Notes under the pieces: model-generated
What the model was told of the DNA's origin: nothing
Seen by the model: only the letters and a program-made list of their open reading frames with translations
Database searches by the model: none
Made by a program: the position numbers and the translations under genes
Assembly (NCBI GenBank): GCA_020848035.1
Contig: JADLAX010000066.1
Span: 1-64,000, forward strand
DNA length: 64,000 nt
Source: Anaerolineae bacterium
GTDB lineage: Bacteria > Chloroflexota > Anaerolineae > Promineifilales > Promineifilaceae
Reading direction: 5' to 3'
Part shown: piece by piece, positions 42,212 through 51,060 of the stretch
Position numbering within the stretch: the first letter of the stretch is position 1
How the letters are laid out: every line of letters starts with the position of its first letter

Positions 42212-44197
42212 GTGATTCGCTCAATTTTAATTGCCAACCGGGGGGAAATTGCGTGCCGCATTGTGCGGAGCTGCCAGCGGCTGGGCATACGCACGGTGGC
42301 GGTTTATTCAGAAGCGGATGCGGGGGCCAGGCATGTACAGGTGGCGGACACGGCCGTTTCTCTCGGCCCCGCTCCCAACTCCTACCTCAACCAAACCGCC
42401 CTCCTCAACGCCGCCCGCCAGACGGGGGTAGACGCCATTCATCCCGGCTACGGCTTCCTGGCCGAAAACGCCGACTTTGCCCGCGCCTGCGCTGAAGCCG
42501 GTTTCATCTTCATCGGCCCCCACCCGGAGGCCATTGCCCTGATGGGCAACAAACGCGCCGCCAAAGCGCTGGTGGCCCAGGCTGGTGTGCCTGTGGTGCC
42601 GGGCTACAGCGGGGCGGATCAATCGGACGGCCGTTTCCAATCCGAAGCCGAAAAAATGAGTACGCCTCTGCTGGTCAAAGCCGCCGCTGGCGGGGGCGGC
42701 AAAGGCATGCGCACCGTTTGGGCGCTGGATGAACTGCCTGAGGCCCTGGCCGCCGCGCGGCGTGAAGCATTGGCCGCGTTTGGCTCGGCTGAGCTGCTGC
42801 TGGAAAAACTCGTTTTGCAGCCGCGCCACGTGGAAATCCAGGTTTTTGGCGACCAGCACGGCCGCGTCATCCACCTGGGCGAGCGCGACTGCTCCATCCA
42901 ACGGCGGCACCAAAAAGTGATCGAAGAGTCACCCTGCCCGGCGCTGACGCCGGAGCTGCGGGCCAACATGGGGGCAACGGCCGTTGCCGCCGCCCGCGCT
43001 GTGCAGTACGACAATGCCGGTACGGTGGAATTTTTACTCGACCCCGACGGCAATTTTTATTTCCTGGAAATGAATACCCGGCTCCAGGTGGAGCATCCCG
43101 TCACCGAGATGGTCACCGGGCTGGACCTGGTGGCCTGGCAAATTGCGGTGGCGGCGGGTGAACCGCTGCCGCTGGTTCAAGACGCGGTGTCGCTGTCGGG
43201 CCACGCCATCGAGGCACGGCTGTATGCGGAAAACCCGGCCAACAACTTTTTGCCGGTGACCGGCCCGGTGCTGCTGTGGCGTGCCCCGGCAGGTGAAGGC
43301 GTGCGCGTAGATGACGGTATTCAGACCGGCGATGAAGTTTCGGTGCATTACGATCCGATGCTGGCCAAGATTATTGCCCACGGGCCGGATCGGCAGACGG
43401 CCGTTCAGCGATTGGTGCGGGCATTGGAAACGGCCGTTTTACTCGGCTTTACCCACAATTTGCCCTACCTGCACGCCATCGTGCAGCAGCCCGATTTTGC
43501 CGCTGGCCGCTACAGCACCCACTTTCTGGCCGAGAAGCTGGCCGATTGGCCGCCATCCGGGGGGGAAATGCCGTTGGCGCTAATTGGCGCGGCGCTGGCC
43601 CAATTTTACCGCTGGCCCCAGCACCCCCACAGCGGCGGCCACTGGCGCAACAATCCGAACGGCCCCAGCCGCAGCCAGTTTCGCCTTAGACCTGACAGGT
43701 CTCATTATCCGGATAACCTGTCAGGTCTTGTCACCGTGCTGTTGGAGCCGGTGCGCTTCCAGGTTAATCAATTTAACATAACGATTCAGAATGAGCAGTT
43801 TGCCGTTACTGCCGCGCCGCAGGTTGGGCCGGAGTGGACGGTGCTGGTGAACGGCCGTTCCCACCGCCTCCTCATTGTGCGGCACGGCGACGATTTTTGG
43901 GTGCAGACCGAAAGCGGGGTGGTGTGCGCCACGGCCCTGCCCCGGTTGCCCCGGAAAACGGCCGTTTCCGCCACAACTGGTTCCCTGCGTGCCCCTATGC
44001 CCGGTTCGGTGCTGGTGGTGCTGGTGCAGGCCGGGCAGATGGTAGCCGAGGGCGATCCACTGCTCAAGCTCGAAGCGATGAAGATGGAGCACACCATTCG
44101 CGCCCCCGCGGCGGGCCGGGTGGCCGAAATTTTCTATGCCCCCGGTGATGCGGTGCCTGCCGATGCCCAGCTGCTGCGGTTGGATTTTGGCAATTGA
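42212..44197 (+). CDS. Biotin-dependent acyl-CoA carboxylase alpha subunit (MCC type) with in-frame repeat
   Basis: A 661-residue fusion of biotin carboxylase and carrier domains. Seen: ILIANRGEIACRI at the start, ATP-grasp block AAAGGGGKGMR, HVEIQVFGDQHG, QRRHQKVIEESPCP, EFLLDPDGNFYFLEMNTRLQVEHPVTEMVTG, and the biotin site EAMKMEH near the C-terminus. The length fits MccA. GTG start. Residues about 493-506 are encoded by repeat family E (43688-43728), in the linker between the two enzyme parts. Partner of the beta subunit at 34365. Confidence 0.88.
   Translation: MIRSILIANRGEIACRIVRSCQRLGIRTVAVYSEADAGARHVQVADTAVSLGPAPNSYLNQTALLNAARQTGVDAIHPGYGFLAENADFARACAEAGFIFIGPHPEAIALMGNKRAAKALVAQAGVPVVPGYSGADQSDGRFQSEAEKMSTPLLVKAAAGGGGKGMRTVWALDELPEALAAARREALAAFGSAELLLEKLVLQPRHVEIQVFGDQHGRVIHLGERDCSIQRRHQKVIEESPCPALTPELRANMGATAVAAARAVQYDNAGTVEFLLDPDGNFYFLEMNTRLQVEHPVTEMVTGLDLVAWQIAVAAGEPLPLVQDAVSLSGHAIEARLYAENPANNFLPVTGPVLLWRAPAGEGVRVDDGIQTGDEVSVHYDPMLAKIIAHGPDRQTAVQRLVRALETAVLLGFTHNLPYLHAIVQQPDFAAGRYSTHFLAEKLADWPPSGGEMPLALIGAALAQFYRWPQHPHSGGHWRNNPNGPSRSQFRLRPDRSHYPDNLSGLVTVLLEPVRFQVNQFNITIQNEQFAVTAAPQVGPEWTVLVNGRSHRLLIVRHGDDFWVQTESGVVCATALPRLPRKTAVSATTGSLRAPMPGSVLVVLVQAGQMVAEGDPLLKLEAMKMEHTIRAPAAGRVAEIFYAPGDAVPADAQLLRLDFGN
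43688..43728. repeat. Repeat family E inside a coding sequence
   Basis: AGACCTGACAGGTCT, a 12-base middle, then AACCTGTCAGGTCT. Translated in frame as part of the linker before the biotin-carrier domain. Confidence 0.9.
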
Positions 44198-44247
44198 CAA
44201 TTTAAACAGGCATGGCAAAATCTAGCTGAGATTGGTTTGGTGATGGT

Positions 44248-44925
44248 ATGCAAGCAATTGTCATCTCTGAAAACGGCGAGGAACGAGAGTATTTGAGTTA
44301 TGTGCTGCGCCATGCTGGTCTTGCGGTGGCCCGCACAACGACGGTGAAGATGGTCATCTCTTCCCTGCTCAAACAGCCGGTAGACCTGATTTTACTGTCG
44401 GCCAAGGGGCATACGGCCGTTGCCGAAGACGTGCAGGCCATCCGCAAAATGTCTCAGGCCCCCCTCCTGCTGCTGCACGATGTCCTCTCCGAAGACGAAA
44501 CCTGCGATCTGCTTGATGCGGGCGTGGATTTGATTTTGGAACGGCCGTACTCTCCCCGCGTGTTGTCCCGTTATGCCACCATGTTTTTACGCCGTTCTGG
44601 CTCCGTGCCCATCTCCATCCTTACCACCATCCAGATTGATACCATTAGCCTGGACCCCAGCACCCGCACGGTAACGGTGGTAAACCAGCGGCCGCAGCAG
44701 CTGACGCCGCTGGAATTCCGCCTGCTGTATATCCTCATGGCCAATGCCGAACAGGTCATCCCGATTGATGTGATCATCGAGCGCGTGTGGGGTTACAACG
44801 GTGAAGGCAACCGCGAATTGGTACGCGGTTTGGTGCGCCGCCTGCGGCGCAAAATCGAGCCAGACCCTCAGCAAACCCAGTTTATCCACAATCACCCGGG
44901 CATCGGCTACCGTTTTTCGGGCTAA
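44248..44925 (+). CDS. OmpR-type response regulator with degenerate receiver
   Basis: A 225-residue protein: receiver-like domain (1-115) and winged-helix DNA-binding domain (125-225; LTPLEFRLLYILM, RELVRGLVRRLRRKIEP, HNHPGIGYRF). The phosphoacceptor Asp is replaced: DLILLSAKG has Ser51 where Asp is expected. The acidic pair reads SENGE, and the conserved Lys is Arg (LERPYS). It should therefore not be regulated by normal phosphorylation. No histidine kinase is adjacent. Probably a phosphorylation-independent transcription factor for neighbouring genes. Confidence 0.82.
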   Translation: MQAIVISENGEEREYLSYVLRHAGLAVARTTTVKMVISSLLKQPVDLILLSAKGHTAVAEDVQAIRKMSQAPLLLLHDVLSEDETCDLLDAGVDLILERPYSPRVLSRYATMFLRRSGSVPISILTTIQIDTISLDPSTRTVTVVNQRPQQLTPLEFRLLYILMANAEQVIPIDVIIERVWGYNGEGNRELVRGLVRRLRRKIEPDPQQTQFIHNHPGIGYRFSG

Positions 44926-45120
44926 TCGGGCGGTAAAACCTCACTTTTGGTCCAAAAAACGGGTCTTTGGGTGCTACTGATTTGGTACGTCCTCAACAGT
45001 TTTTACACACAAATGACACACAGACTACCCTACATTTTGCACAAGGCCGCTCTATATTTACCAGACGATAGTGAAACGGGTTATTCATGTATACCCGAAA
45101 GGAAAGAGGTAGCAAAACTC

Positions 45121-45366
45121 ATGAACATGGCTCAATCCAAGAATATTGGATTATGTCCCGACTGTGGTGAAGAAGTGCGTTTTAAGAAAGTGCCTTTTGT
45201 GGGCCAGACGATTGTATGTCGTCGCTGTTCGGCTCAACTTGAGGTGGTACGCAAATCGCCGGTTGTGTTGCGGCTGGCAGCGGATGCCTGGGAAGAAGAG
45301 ATTGAGAGTGACGAATTTGATGAAGCACCCCGATCCAGCTCACGCAACAAAAAGGAGCGTTGGTAA
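45121..45366 (+). CDS. LysW-like zinc-ribbon protein 1
   Basis: An 81-residue protein. Seen: CPDC (about 11-14) and CRRC (about 32-35) in the LysW-type pattern, then LEVVRKSPVVLRLA and an acidic stretch, ending in a basic SSSRNKKERW rather than the LysW C-terminal EDWGE. The start is the ATG after AGGAAAGAGG; the longer frame crosses the promoter region. LysW is the amino-group carrier of lysine/arginine synthesis, but no lysX, lysZ or related gene is near and the C-terminal Glu is absent, so a carrier role is doubtful. Confidence 0.65.
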   Translation: MNMAQSKNIGLCPDCGEEVRFKKVPFVGQTIVCRRCSAQLEVVRKSPVVLRLAADAWEEEIESDEFDEAPRSSSRNKKERW

Positions 45367-45566
45367 GGCAAACGGCCGTAACCAGCAGTCCCACCCAGCA
45401 GCTTTTTATGAGAGTGATCCTTTAACCTGACGGGCCGCAAGTAACGGTTTGGTAAGCCATTATGGTCTTTTTTGTTTATCAGACCTGTCGTGACTGCGCT
45501 TTCACCCATTACCCGTGTGAAATTTCAGGGCGCAGTAATCATATTTCTATTAGGAGGTAATTGATC

Positions 45567-45839
45567 ATGAGTGTAAATCCGCAGCCTAAAACAGAAATTG
45601 GCATTTGCCCCGGATGTGGTGCCCGAATTCGGTTCCAGAACAAGGTGCAGGTTGGCGAATTTGTCATTTGCGATGAGTGTGGGGATGAATTGGAAGTGGT
45701 GAGCATGTCTCCCGTCAAGCTAGACTGGGCCTTTGAAGACCCATTTGACGAAGATTACGAGGGTGACTACGACGAAGATTTTGACGACGACGATCTCGAT
45801 TACGATGACGACGAGGATGATGACGACTGGGATGATTAA
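45567..45839 (+). CDS. LysW-like zinc-ribbon protein 2 with polyacidic tail
   Basis: A 90-residue protein. CPGC and CDEC form the zinc ribbon, with GEFVICDECGDELEVVSMSP almost as in LysW. From about residue 50 the sequence is nearly all Asp/Glu (over 30 acidic residues in the last 40), ending DDDDWDD. True LysW ends in EDWGE, with the final Glu carrying the substrate; here the shape is kept but the end residue is Asp. A perfect AGGAGG lies before the ATG. A paralogue of the previous gene; a strong terminator follows. Confidence 0.7.
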   Translation: MSVNPQPKTEIGICPGCGARIRFQNKVQVGEFVICDECGDELEVVSMSPVKLDWAFEDPFDEDYEGDYDEDFDDDDLDYDDDEDDDDWDD

Positions 45840-45920
45840 CGCTTTAGAGGTCTAAGCCGGTTGGTTTGGCCAGAAGCTTGTTAAAAACTATAATCCCAAT
45901 TGACAATTGAAAAGCTTAAA

Positions 45921-45959
45921 AAGCACCATCTTTCACCTATGAAAGATGGTGCTTTTTTT
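45921..45959 (+). terminator. Strong terminator after the LysW-like genes
   Basis: AAGCACCATCTTTC, a 6-base loop, GAAAGATGGTGCTT, then a T-run. Confidence 0.9.
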
Positions 45960-45989
45960 CGGATTAAAGCAAAAAAGGACAGATAGTGC

Positions 45990-46928
45990 ATGAAGCAATT
46001 ATTGAGTAAACGAACAAAGCGGCAGGGGGTGAAACGGCCGTTTTCCTGGCCAAAATTTTGGTACGAAACCCGCCTGGCATTTTTGATGATCGTGGGGGCC
46101 TGCCTCGCTGCGTTTGGTTACGCCATGTTCCAGGTGCCTTTCAACATTGCCGCCGGTGGCGTGTCTGGCATTAGCATCATTGTAAATTATTATGTTGGCT
46201 GGCCGGTGGGGCTGCTGTTCTGGCTGCTTAACCTGCCGCTGCTGGTGCTGGGCTTTTTTTATCTGGGGCGCTGGTCTTTTCTGCTGCGGACGCTGGTGGC
46301 AGCTACCATCTTCTCCATTGCCACTGACGTGTTTGTGGCCTACATGCCGCATTTGCTGACTCAGTACCCCCTCACCAACGATCTGCTGCTGACGACAATT
46401 TATGGCGGGATTGTCGGTGGCATTGGTGGTGGGATCATTTACCGGGCGGGTGGCACGATGGGCGGGACTGGGATCATCGGCCGTATCATCCAAAAGAAGA
46501 CGGGTCAGCCCTTGAGCCAGGTCTACTTTTACACCGATGGCCTCACTATCCTGGCCGCCGGTGTGGTGTTTGGCTGGGAAATTGCCCTCTACGCTTTTTT
46601 GATGCTGTTTCTCAACGGGCTGGCCTCGGATTACACGTTGGAAGGCCCCAGCAGCGCCCGCACCGCCACCATCATCACCAACCACCCCCAGGCGGTGATC
46701 GATGAGTTGATGGTGCATTTGCATCGCGGGGTGAGCTACTGGGAAGTGACCGGCGGTTTTACCGGGCAGAAGCGCTTTCTGGTGCAAACCACCATCACCC
46801 GGCCGCAGGTAAACGAGCTGAAGCAGGTGGTGGCCCGCATCGATCCAGAAGCGTTTGTGACCATTGGCGTCAGCCACGAGGCGATGGGTGCCGGTTTTGC
46901 CCCCCTGCCCGCCAACCTACCGCAATAG
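45990..46928 (+). CDS. YitT-family membrane protein (DUF161/DUF2179)
   Basis: A 312-residue protein with about six hydrophobic helices followed by a soluble DUF2179 domain. Seen: AAFGYAMFQVPFNIAAGGVSGI, GGIIYRAGGTMGGTGIIGRI (family signature), FLNGLASDYTLEG, and the C-terminal RGVSYWEVTGGFTGQKRFLVQTTI. YitT proteins are widespread and their transport activity is not established. The start follows AAAAGGACAG. Confidence 0.88.
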   Translation: MKQLLSKRTKRQGVKRPFSWPKFWYETRLAFLMIVGACLAAFGYAMFQVPFNIAAGGVSGISIIVNYYVGWPVGLLFWLLNLPLLVLGFFYLGRWSFLLRTLVAATIFSIATDVFVAYMPHLLTQYPLTNDLLLTTIYGGIVGGIGGGIIYRAGGTMGGTGIIGRIIQKKTGQPLSQVYFYTDGLTILAAGVVFGWEIALYAFLMLFLNGLASDYTLEGPSSARTATIITNHPQAVIDELMVHLHRGVSYWEVTGGFTGQKRFLVQTTITRPQVNELKQVVARIDPEAFVTIGVSHEAMGAGFAPLPANLPQ

Positions 46929-47011
46929 TCTGTGGACAACTCCGAGAATAAGCTACGATATCCCATTTTCCCGCACGAGGGCGCTGCGCGCCCCGTGCGG
47001 AGAGAGAAATT

Positions 47012-47062
47012 GGGGTTTTTCAGGTTTTGTGGTCATTTTGACCACAAAACCTGAAAAACCCC
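47012..47062. terminator. Perfect 24-bp inverted repeat between convergent genes
   Basis: GGGGTTTTTCAGGTTTTG and on to GGTCA, a 3-base TTT loop, then the exact reverse complement. It lies between yitT (plus) and the STAND gene (minus), which converge. With T-rich outer arms it can act as a bidirectional terminator. Confidence 0.7.
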
Positions 47063-47154
47063 ACCACCTGCGGCAGCGCCAGGCGCAAAGCGCCGAGGCG
47101 CTGCCCATGCCCCACACAGGGCTGAACGTGTATGAACGGCCGTTCCCCAACAAT

Positions 47155-49854
47155 TTACAGAGCGGCTAAAAGTGTATTGGTGGCGTCCACTTCGGCGGTG
47201 ATGCCCATGTCGGTGAACAGGGTGATGGCACGGCCGTACGCCTGGCGGGCGGCGTCGGGCTGCTGGTCGGCGGCGTGGGTTTGCCCCAGCGCCCGCCAGA
47301 CGTATGCCTCCAGGTAGGTGTCCTGGTTTTGTTGGGCGATTTTTAAGGCCTGCTCCAGCCAAACGGCCGAATCGCCCAGCGCCCCCTTGCCCCGCTTGAT
47401 CAACCCCATGGTGTACAGCGCATACGGGTAGCTGTGCGGCTCTTCAAACGACAATACCTGCTGCGCCCGCTGCTCGGCCTGGTCTAAGTGGCCCAGCTCA
47501 TACTGCGCCTCGGCGATGTTGGCCGCCGTCATCGAGGCCCAGTAATCTAGCCGGGCCTGCGCAAAGTAGCGCAGCGTCGGCTCCCCAACGGCTACAACCT
47601 GGTCAAAGGCCCGCATGTTCAGGTAAACGGCCGTTAAAAAGTTGTTCAGCTTCTCCTGGCTAAAGCGATCCCCCAGCTGCTGGTACGTCTGCCGGGCTGC
47701 CTGCGCATAGTCAAGCGCGGTTTCGTGCGCCCCCTGGCGCGCATACACAATGGCCAGGTCATACTGAATTTGGGCCAGGGTGGCCGGATTGTTCAGCTGT
47801 TCGGCCGTATTTTTGGCAGCCAGGTAATGGTCAACGGCCGTTTCAAACTCCCCTTTTTCGTCCAGCACCCCGGCCATCAGCCGCCGGGCGTGGTAATACG
47901 CTTCCAGGGCGGCATGCCACGCCTGGTTCAGGCTGCGCTCGCGCATCAGCACCAGGCCGCGCAGGTGGCTGAGGTGGGCCTGCTCTTGCAGCAGGCGCGA
48001 GACGTGCAGAAAGGATTGCTCGTAGGTAGAAAGGGCTTCGTCCAGAGCGCCCGTTTCAAACTGGAGCTGCCCTTTGAGCCGATTGGCGGCAATCTGACGC
48101 TCGCTGCTGGTGTGCCAGGTGTGGCCCGCCAGCTCACGCAGGCCGTCGGCAGGCTGGCCCAGCAGCTGGTACAGCTCGGCGCGAATCAGCCCCAGCTTTT
48201 CGCTGCTCTCTGGGGCCAGGCGGCGTTGGGACAGCTGGGCAAACAGCGGCAGGGCGGCTGGCCCCTGCCCACGCCGAATTTCTCGTTCACGCTGATCGAA
48301 CCAGAGGTCAACGGCCGTTTCGACCTCGCCCGCCGCAATGAGGTGCTGGGCGGCGGCGGTGAATTCAGCCCGTTCGGCTCGCCAGACGGCCGCTTGCAAA
48401 TGGCAGGCATCGGCCAGTTCGGCGGGCAGCCGCTGGCGATCGGTGGCAATCAGGTCGCGGTAGAGCGGCAGCAGCGCCACGCCGCCCGCCGCATCTAAAA
48501 AGGCGATGTCCTGGTCGGCCAGCTGGTTGAGGGCCATCTGTTCGGCTTCGTCCCAGCCGTCGGTGGGGGCCGGATTGGCAAATACGGAGAGCTGCTGGGC
48601 CACGCGTCGCTCGGGCGGCGTCAGGCGCTGCCACAGCCGCTCGAAAATCAGGTGGAGAATGGGCTGCTCTGGCAGCTGGGCAATCAGCTCGGTGATGGTG
48701 CTGTCTTGAAGCAGCGCCAGGCACAGCTGGAGCAGCCGGGGATTGCCGCCGGTGTATGTTTGCAGCGCGTGCAGTTCGCGCGGTTCGGGCTGAGCGCCCG
48801 CCGCCTCAATTAGCCTTTGGGTTTGCTCAGGTTGGAGGCTGTCTAGCTGGTAGGCGTGGTCGGCGGGCAGCACGCGCTGCTGGCCGATGAAGAGCAGTGG
48901 GCTGTGGTGATGCAGCCCGCCCAGCAGCTCGATCCACGCTTTGTGCAGAGTGGTCATCTCTTCTGGCGGGCGCTGCAGGCTGTCCAGCTCGTCGAAGCAG
49001 AGCAGGGGTGTGTGGGGCAGGTCGTTCAGGTCGGCGTGCAGATGGCCCAGGGCCACGCTGCGGTTGGCGATCTTGCCGCCGTCGGCGATGAGCTGGCGCC
49101 ACAGGTGCGAGGCGCCGTGCTGGTGGCAGAACGCGCCGAGGGCAAAGAGCAGACTGTCGATCTGGTCGTTGATGGTGGGGCGGAGGGTGTACCAGAAGAC
49201 GGCCGTATTGCCCCAACTTTGCGCCACGGCCGCGGCCAACGATGTTTTGCCCACGCCGCTGGGGCCGCTGAGGGCGACCGCTTCCCCGGTCGCCAGGTGT
49301 GCCAGGATTTGCTGCTGGAGGGGGTTGCGGCCAATGAGTTCGTGGCGAAGCTGCAACGGCCGTTCCAGCCGCATGATGGGGCGGGCCAGCGTCAGCAGGG
49401 CATCACCCAGGGCTTGCCGGGCCAGCTTGAGGTGGTTAAAGTACGGTCCGCGCCCCACGCCTAAATAGTCACGAATGTCGGCTTCCTGGGTGGGTTTAGG
49501 GAAGAGCAGGGGGCGGAAGTAGCGGCGGAAGTAGCGCAGCTCCAGCAGTAAAAAGCTGTACCGCTGCCCTTTGTTGCCCATCTCGCGTCGTTCGGCGGCG
49601 ACGGCTTCTTCCAGCGCTTCGCGGTTGGTGGGCAGGGGGCCGTCCCACAGCCGGTCGACGGCCTGGTGCAGTGCCTGGCGCAGCGCTTCCCCACGTCCGG
49701 CTGTAGACAGGGCGGGGCCGTTTAGCAGGCTGCCTAAAAAGTAGGGTGCAGCCAGCGGCGACTCGCTGCCCAGCCAGTTGGGATCGTCGAAGTTATTCAG
49801 CGCCTGGCGAATTTGTTCGTAATATTGCTCAACGGTTGGAGTGGTTGTGTTCAT
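47155..49854 (-). CDS. STAND-type NTPase with predicted HTH and TPR repeats
   Basis: An 899-residue signal-transduction ATPase. Seen: an N-terminal region (1-165) holding a likely helix-turn-helix, DIRDYLGVGRGPYFNHLKLARQAL (127-149); P-loop GPSGVGKT (197-204); Walker B LLCFDEL (284-290); a winged-helix/arm region (about 400-520); and at least seven TPR-like units (about 540-890). This is the architecture of MalT/AfsR-class regulators, which bind direct repeats when activated by a ligand sensed by the TPRs. Three direct-repeat sites lie just upstream and beyond. A defence NTPase is the alternative, but no effector domain is visible. Confidence 0.75.
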   Translation of the reverse strand: MNTTTPTVEQYYEQIRQALNNFDDPNWLGSESPLAAPYFLGSLLNGPALSTAGRGEALRQALHQAVDRLWDGPLPTNREALEEAVAAERREMGNKGQRYSFLLLELRYFRRYFRPLLFPKPTQEADIRDYLGVGRGPYFNHLKLARQALGDALLTLARPIMRLERPLQLRHELIGRNPLQQQILAHLATGEAVALSGPSGVGKTSLAAAVAQSWGNTAVFWYTLRPTINDQIDSLLFALGAFCHQHGASHLWRQLIADGGKIANRSVALGHLHADLNDLPHTPLLCFDELDSLQRPPEEMTTLHKAWIELLGGLHHHSPLLFIGQQRVLPADHAYQLDSLQPEQTQRLIEAAGAQPEPRELHALQTYTGGNPRLLQLCLALLQDSTITELIAQLPEQPILHLIFERLWQRLTPPERRVAQQLSVFANPAPTDGWDEAEQMALNQLADQDIAFLDAAGGVALLPLYRDLIATDRQRLPAELADACHLQAAVWRAERAEFTAAAQHLIAAGEVETAVDLWFDQREREIRRGQGPAALPLFAQLSQRRLAPESSEKLGLIRAELYQLLGQPADGLRELAGHTWHTSSERQIAANRLKGQLQFETGALDEALSTYEQSFLHVSRLLQEQAHLSHLRGLVLMRERSLNQAWHAALEAYYHARRLMAGVLDEKGEFETAVDHYLAAKNTAEQLNNPATLAQIQYDLAIVYARQGAHETALDYAQAARQTYQQLGDRFSQEKLNNFLTAVYLNMRAFDQVVAVGEPTLRYFAQARLDYWASMTAANIAEAQYELGHLDQAEQRAQQVLSFEEPHSYPYALYTMGLIKRGKGALGDSAVWLEQALKIAQQNQDTYLEAYVWRALGQTHAADQQPDAARQAYGRAITLFTDMGITAEVDATNTLLAAL

Positions 49855-49878
49855 GGTCTGCCGTTGTGAGCCCTATTG

Positions 49879-49932
49879 TCAGGACAAAATGGGCCAAAAT
49901 CAGGACATCTCTCTGGGAATCATGTTTATTAT
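49879..49932 (+). promoter_or_regulatory. Direct-repeat operator/promoter unit 1
   Basis: AGGACA at 49881-49886 and 49902-49907, 21 bases apart (two helical turns), then a TATTAT -10-like box 19 bases on (49927-49932). The sequence closely matches unit 2. Confidence 0.6.
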
Positions 49933-50013
49933 AGCCCCAGACGCCGGTCTATGAAACGGCCGTCAGCAAGTCAGCTGTTTTGGGTCTCCTGGTCATCACC
50001 CTTGTTGTTATTG

Positions 50014-50067
50014 TCAGGACAAAGGCGGTGAAAATTAGGACAGATCGTCAGGATACCTTGTTATGAT
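50014..50067 (+). promoter_or_regulatory. Direct-repeat operator/promoter unit 2
   Basis: AGGACA at 50016-50021 and 50037-50042, again 21 apart, then TATGAT (50062-50067) exactly 19 bases on. The second repeat sits about where a -35 box would be. It precedes the secreted-protein gene at 50134. Confidence 0.65.
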
Positions 50068-50133
50068 GCTGGCTGGCCGGGTAAACGGCCGTAACAACTC
50101 ATCACAACCATCATTATTCTCAGGAGAAAGAAC

Positions 50134-50949
50134 ATGAACTTTTTACACTCCCCCTCCCTTAAAAAGCTGCGCCGAATGGTAACCGTGCTGGCCGCCATGA
50201 TTGGCTTTGGCCTGCTGTCGGCTGGCCCAGCCCACGCTTCCAGCAGCGATTTTTACTTTGGCAAGTGGTTTGTCACCCTGGCCTTTCCCAATAACCAGCC
50301 GCTGGTGGAGCTGACCACGGAAATCTGGTACAAGCCAGCCAACAGCGCCGCCTACCTGGTCACAGCGCAAACGGAGGCGCTGAACTGCACCGTCACGGGG
50401 AACTTGCCGGTGAGCAGCGAACGGGCCACGTTTACCGGTCAGGGGTACATTGCCTGCGACCAACCGGACATGGTGCAGAAGTTCTACGAAGTGAGCCAGG
50501 GGGCGCTGAACAATGTGCCCTATGACGTGCCAGCCAAAAATCCCTATGTGACGGGCGAACTGGTGGTGGCGGGCAACAGCGCCAACGAAACGCAGCCCGC
50601 TTATTACCATCCCAGCTTGCAATATGGCCTGGCACGCACCAGCGCCACCCAGGCCCAGCAGGTTTTGCGGGTTGATGGGGCGTCATCAACCAGCAGCAGC
50701 TTTGTCCAGGTCGTGCCGTACAGTGTGCGGTCAGAGTTTCAGATTCAGGCCAATGGCAGCTACAAAACCCGGTTTACGGCCAACGGTGTGGTCAGTAACG
50801 GCACGCCAGCCACGCTGGGCGCTGGCCTTGAAGTGAACCTGGCGGCGACAACGATCTATTTTGGCTACTCCCCGGCCAACGGTGGCAGCTATTTTCAGGG
50901 CAGCATTGGCACGTTGACGATTGATCCCGGTGCTTTTGGCCGCGGTTAG
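50134..50949 (+). CDS. Secreted protein of unknown function
   Basis: A 271-residue exported protein with a classic signal peptide (basic LKKLRRM, hydrophobic core, cleavage near AHA-S, about residue 35). The mature part is Gly/Ser/Thr/Asn-rich with alternating hydrophobic residues, so all-beta. Only two Cys (about 88 and 109) could pair. A strong AGGAGAAAG site precedes the ATG. It lies downstream of two operator/promoter units and is followed by two tandem terminators, so it is probably strongly and specifically expressed. No family recognised. Confidence 0.65.
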   Translation: MNFLHSPSLKKLRRMVTVLAAMIGFGLLSAGPAHASSSDFYFGKWFVTLAFPNNQPLVELTTEIWYKPANSAAYLVTAQTEALNCTVTGNLPVSSERATFTGQGYIACDQPDMVQKFYEVSQGALNNVPYDVPAKNPYVTGELVVAGNSANETQPAYYHPSLQYGLARTSATQAQQVLRVDGASSTSSSFVQVVPYSVRSEFQIQANGSYKTRFTANGVVSNGTPATLGAGLEVNLAATTIYFGYSPANGGSYFQGSIGTLTIDPGAFGRG

Positions 50950-51000
50950 AAACTTCTCTATCGGCTGAGCAGCGGTTTGCCTGCCGCTGGTGTGAACCAT

Positions 51001-51050
51001 CCCCTACGGCCGTAGTTCCCTTTGGAAACTACGGCCGTAGGGGATTTTTT
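51001..51050 (+). terminator. Terminator built around two octamers
   Basis: CCCCTACGGCCGTAGTTCC pairs with GGAAACTACGGCCGTAGGGG (one bulge), followed by TTTTTT. Each arm contains ACGGCCGT. Confidence 0.85.
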
Positions 51051-51060
51051 GTTGGATCGA

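Noticed and set aside
44947..45120. A longer start for the first LysW-like protein
   Set aside because: The extension is not LysW-like and covers an AT-rich promoter-like region. The ATG at 45121 has a good ribosome binding site.
47155..49854. The STAND protein as an anti-phage defence NTPase
   Set aside because: No nuclease, TIR, protease or membrane effector domain is visible and the surrounding genes are not defence genes. The HTH and operator sites favour a regulator, so defence is kept only as an alternative.
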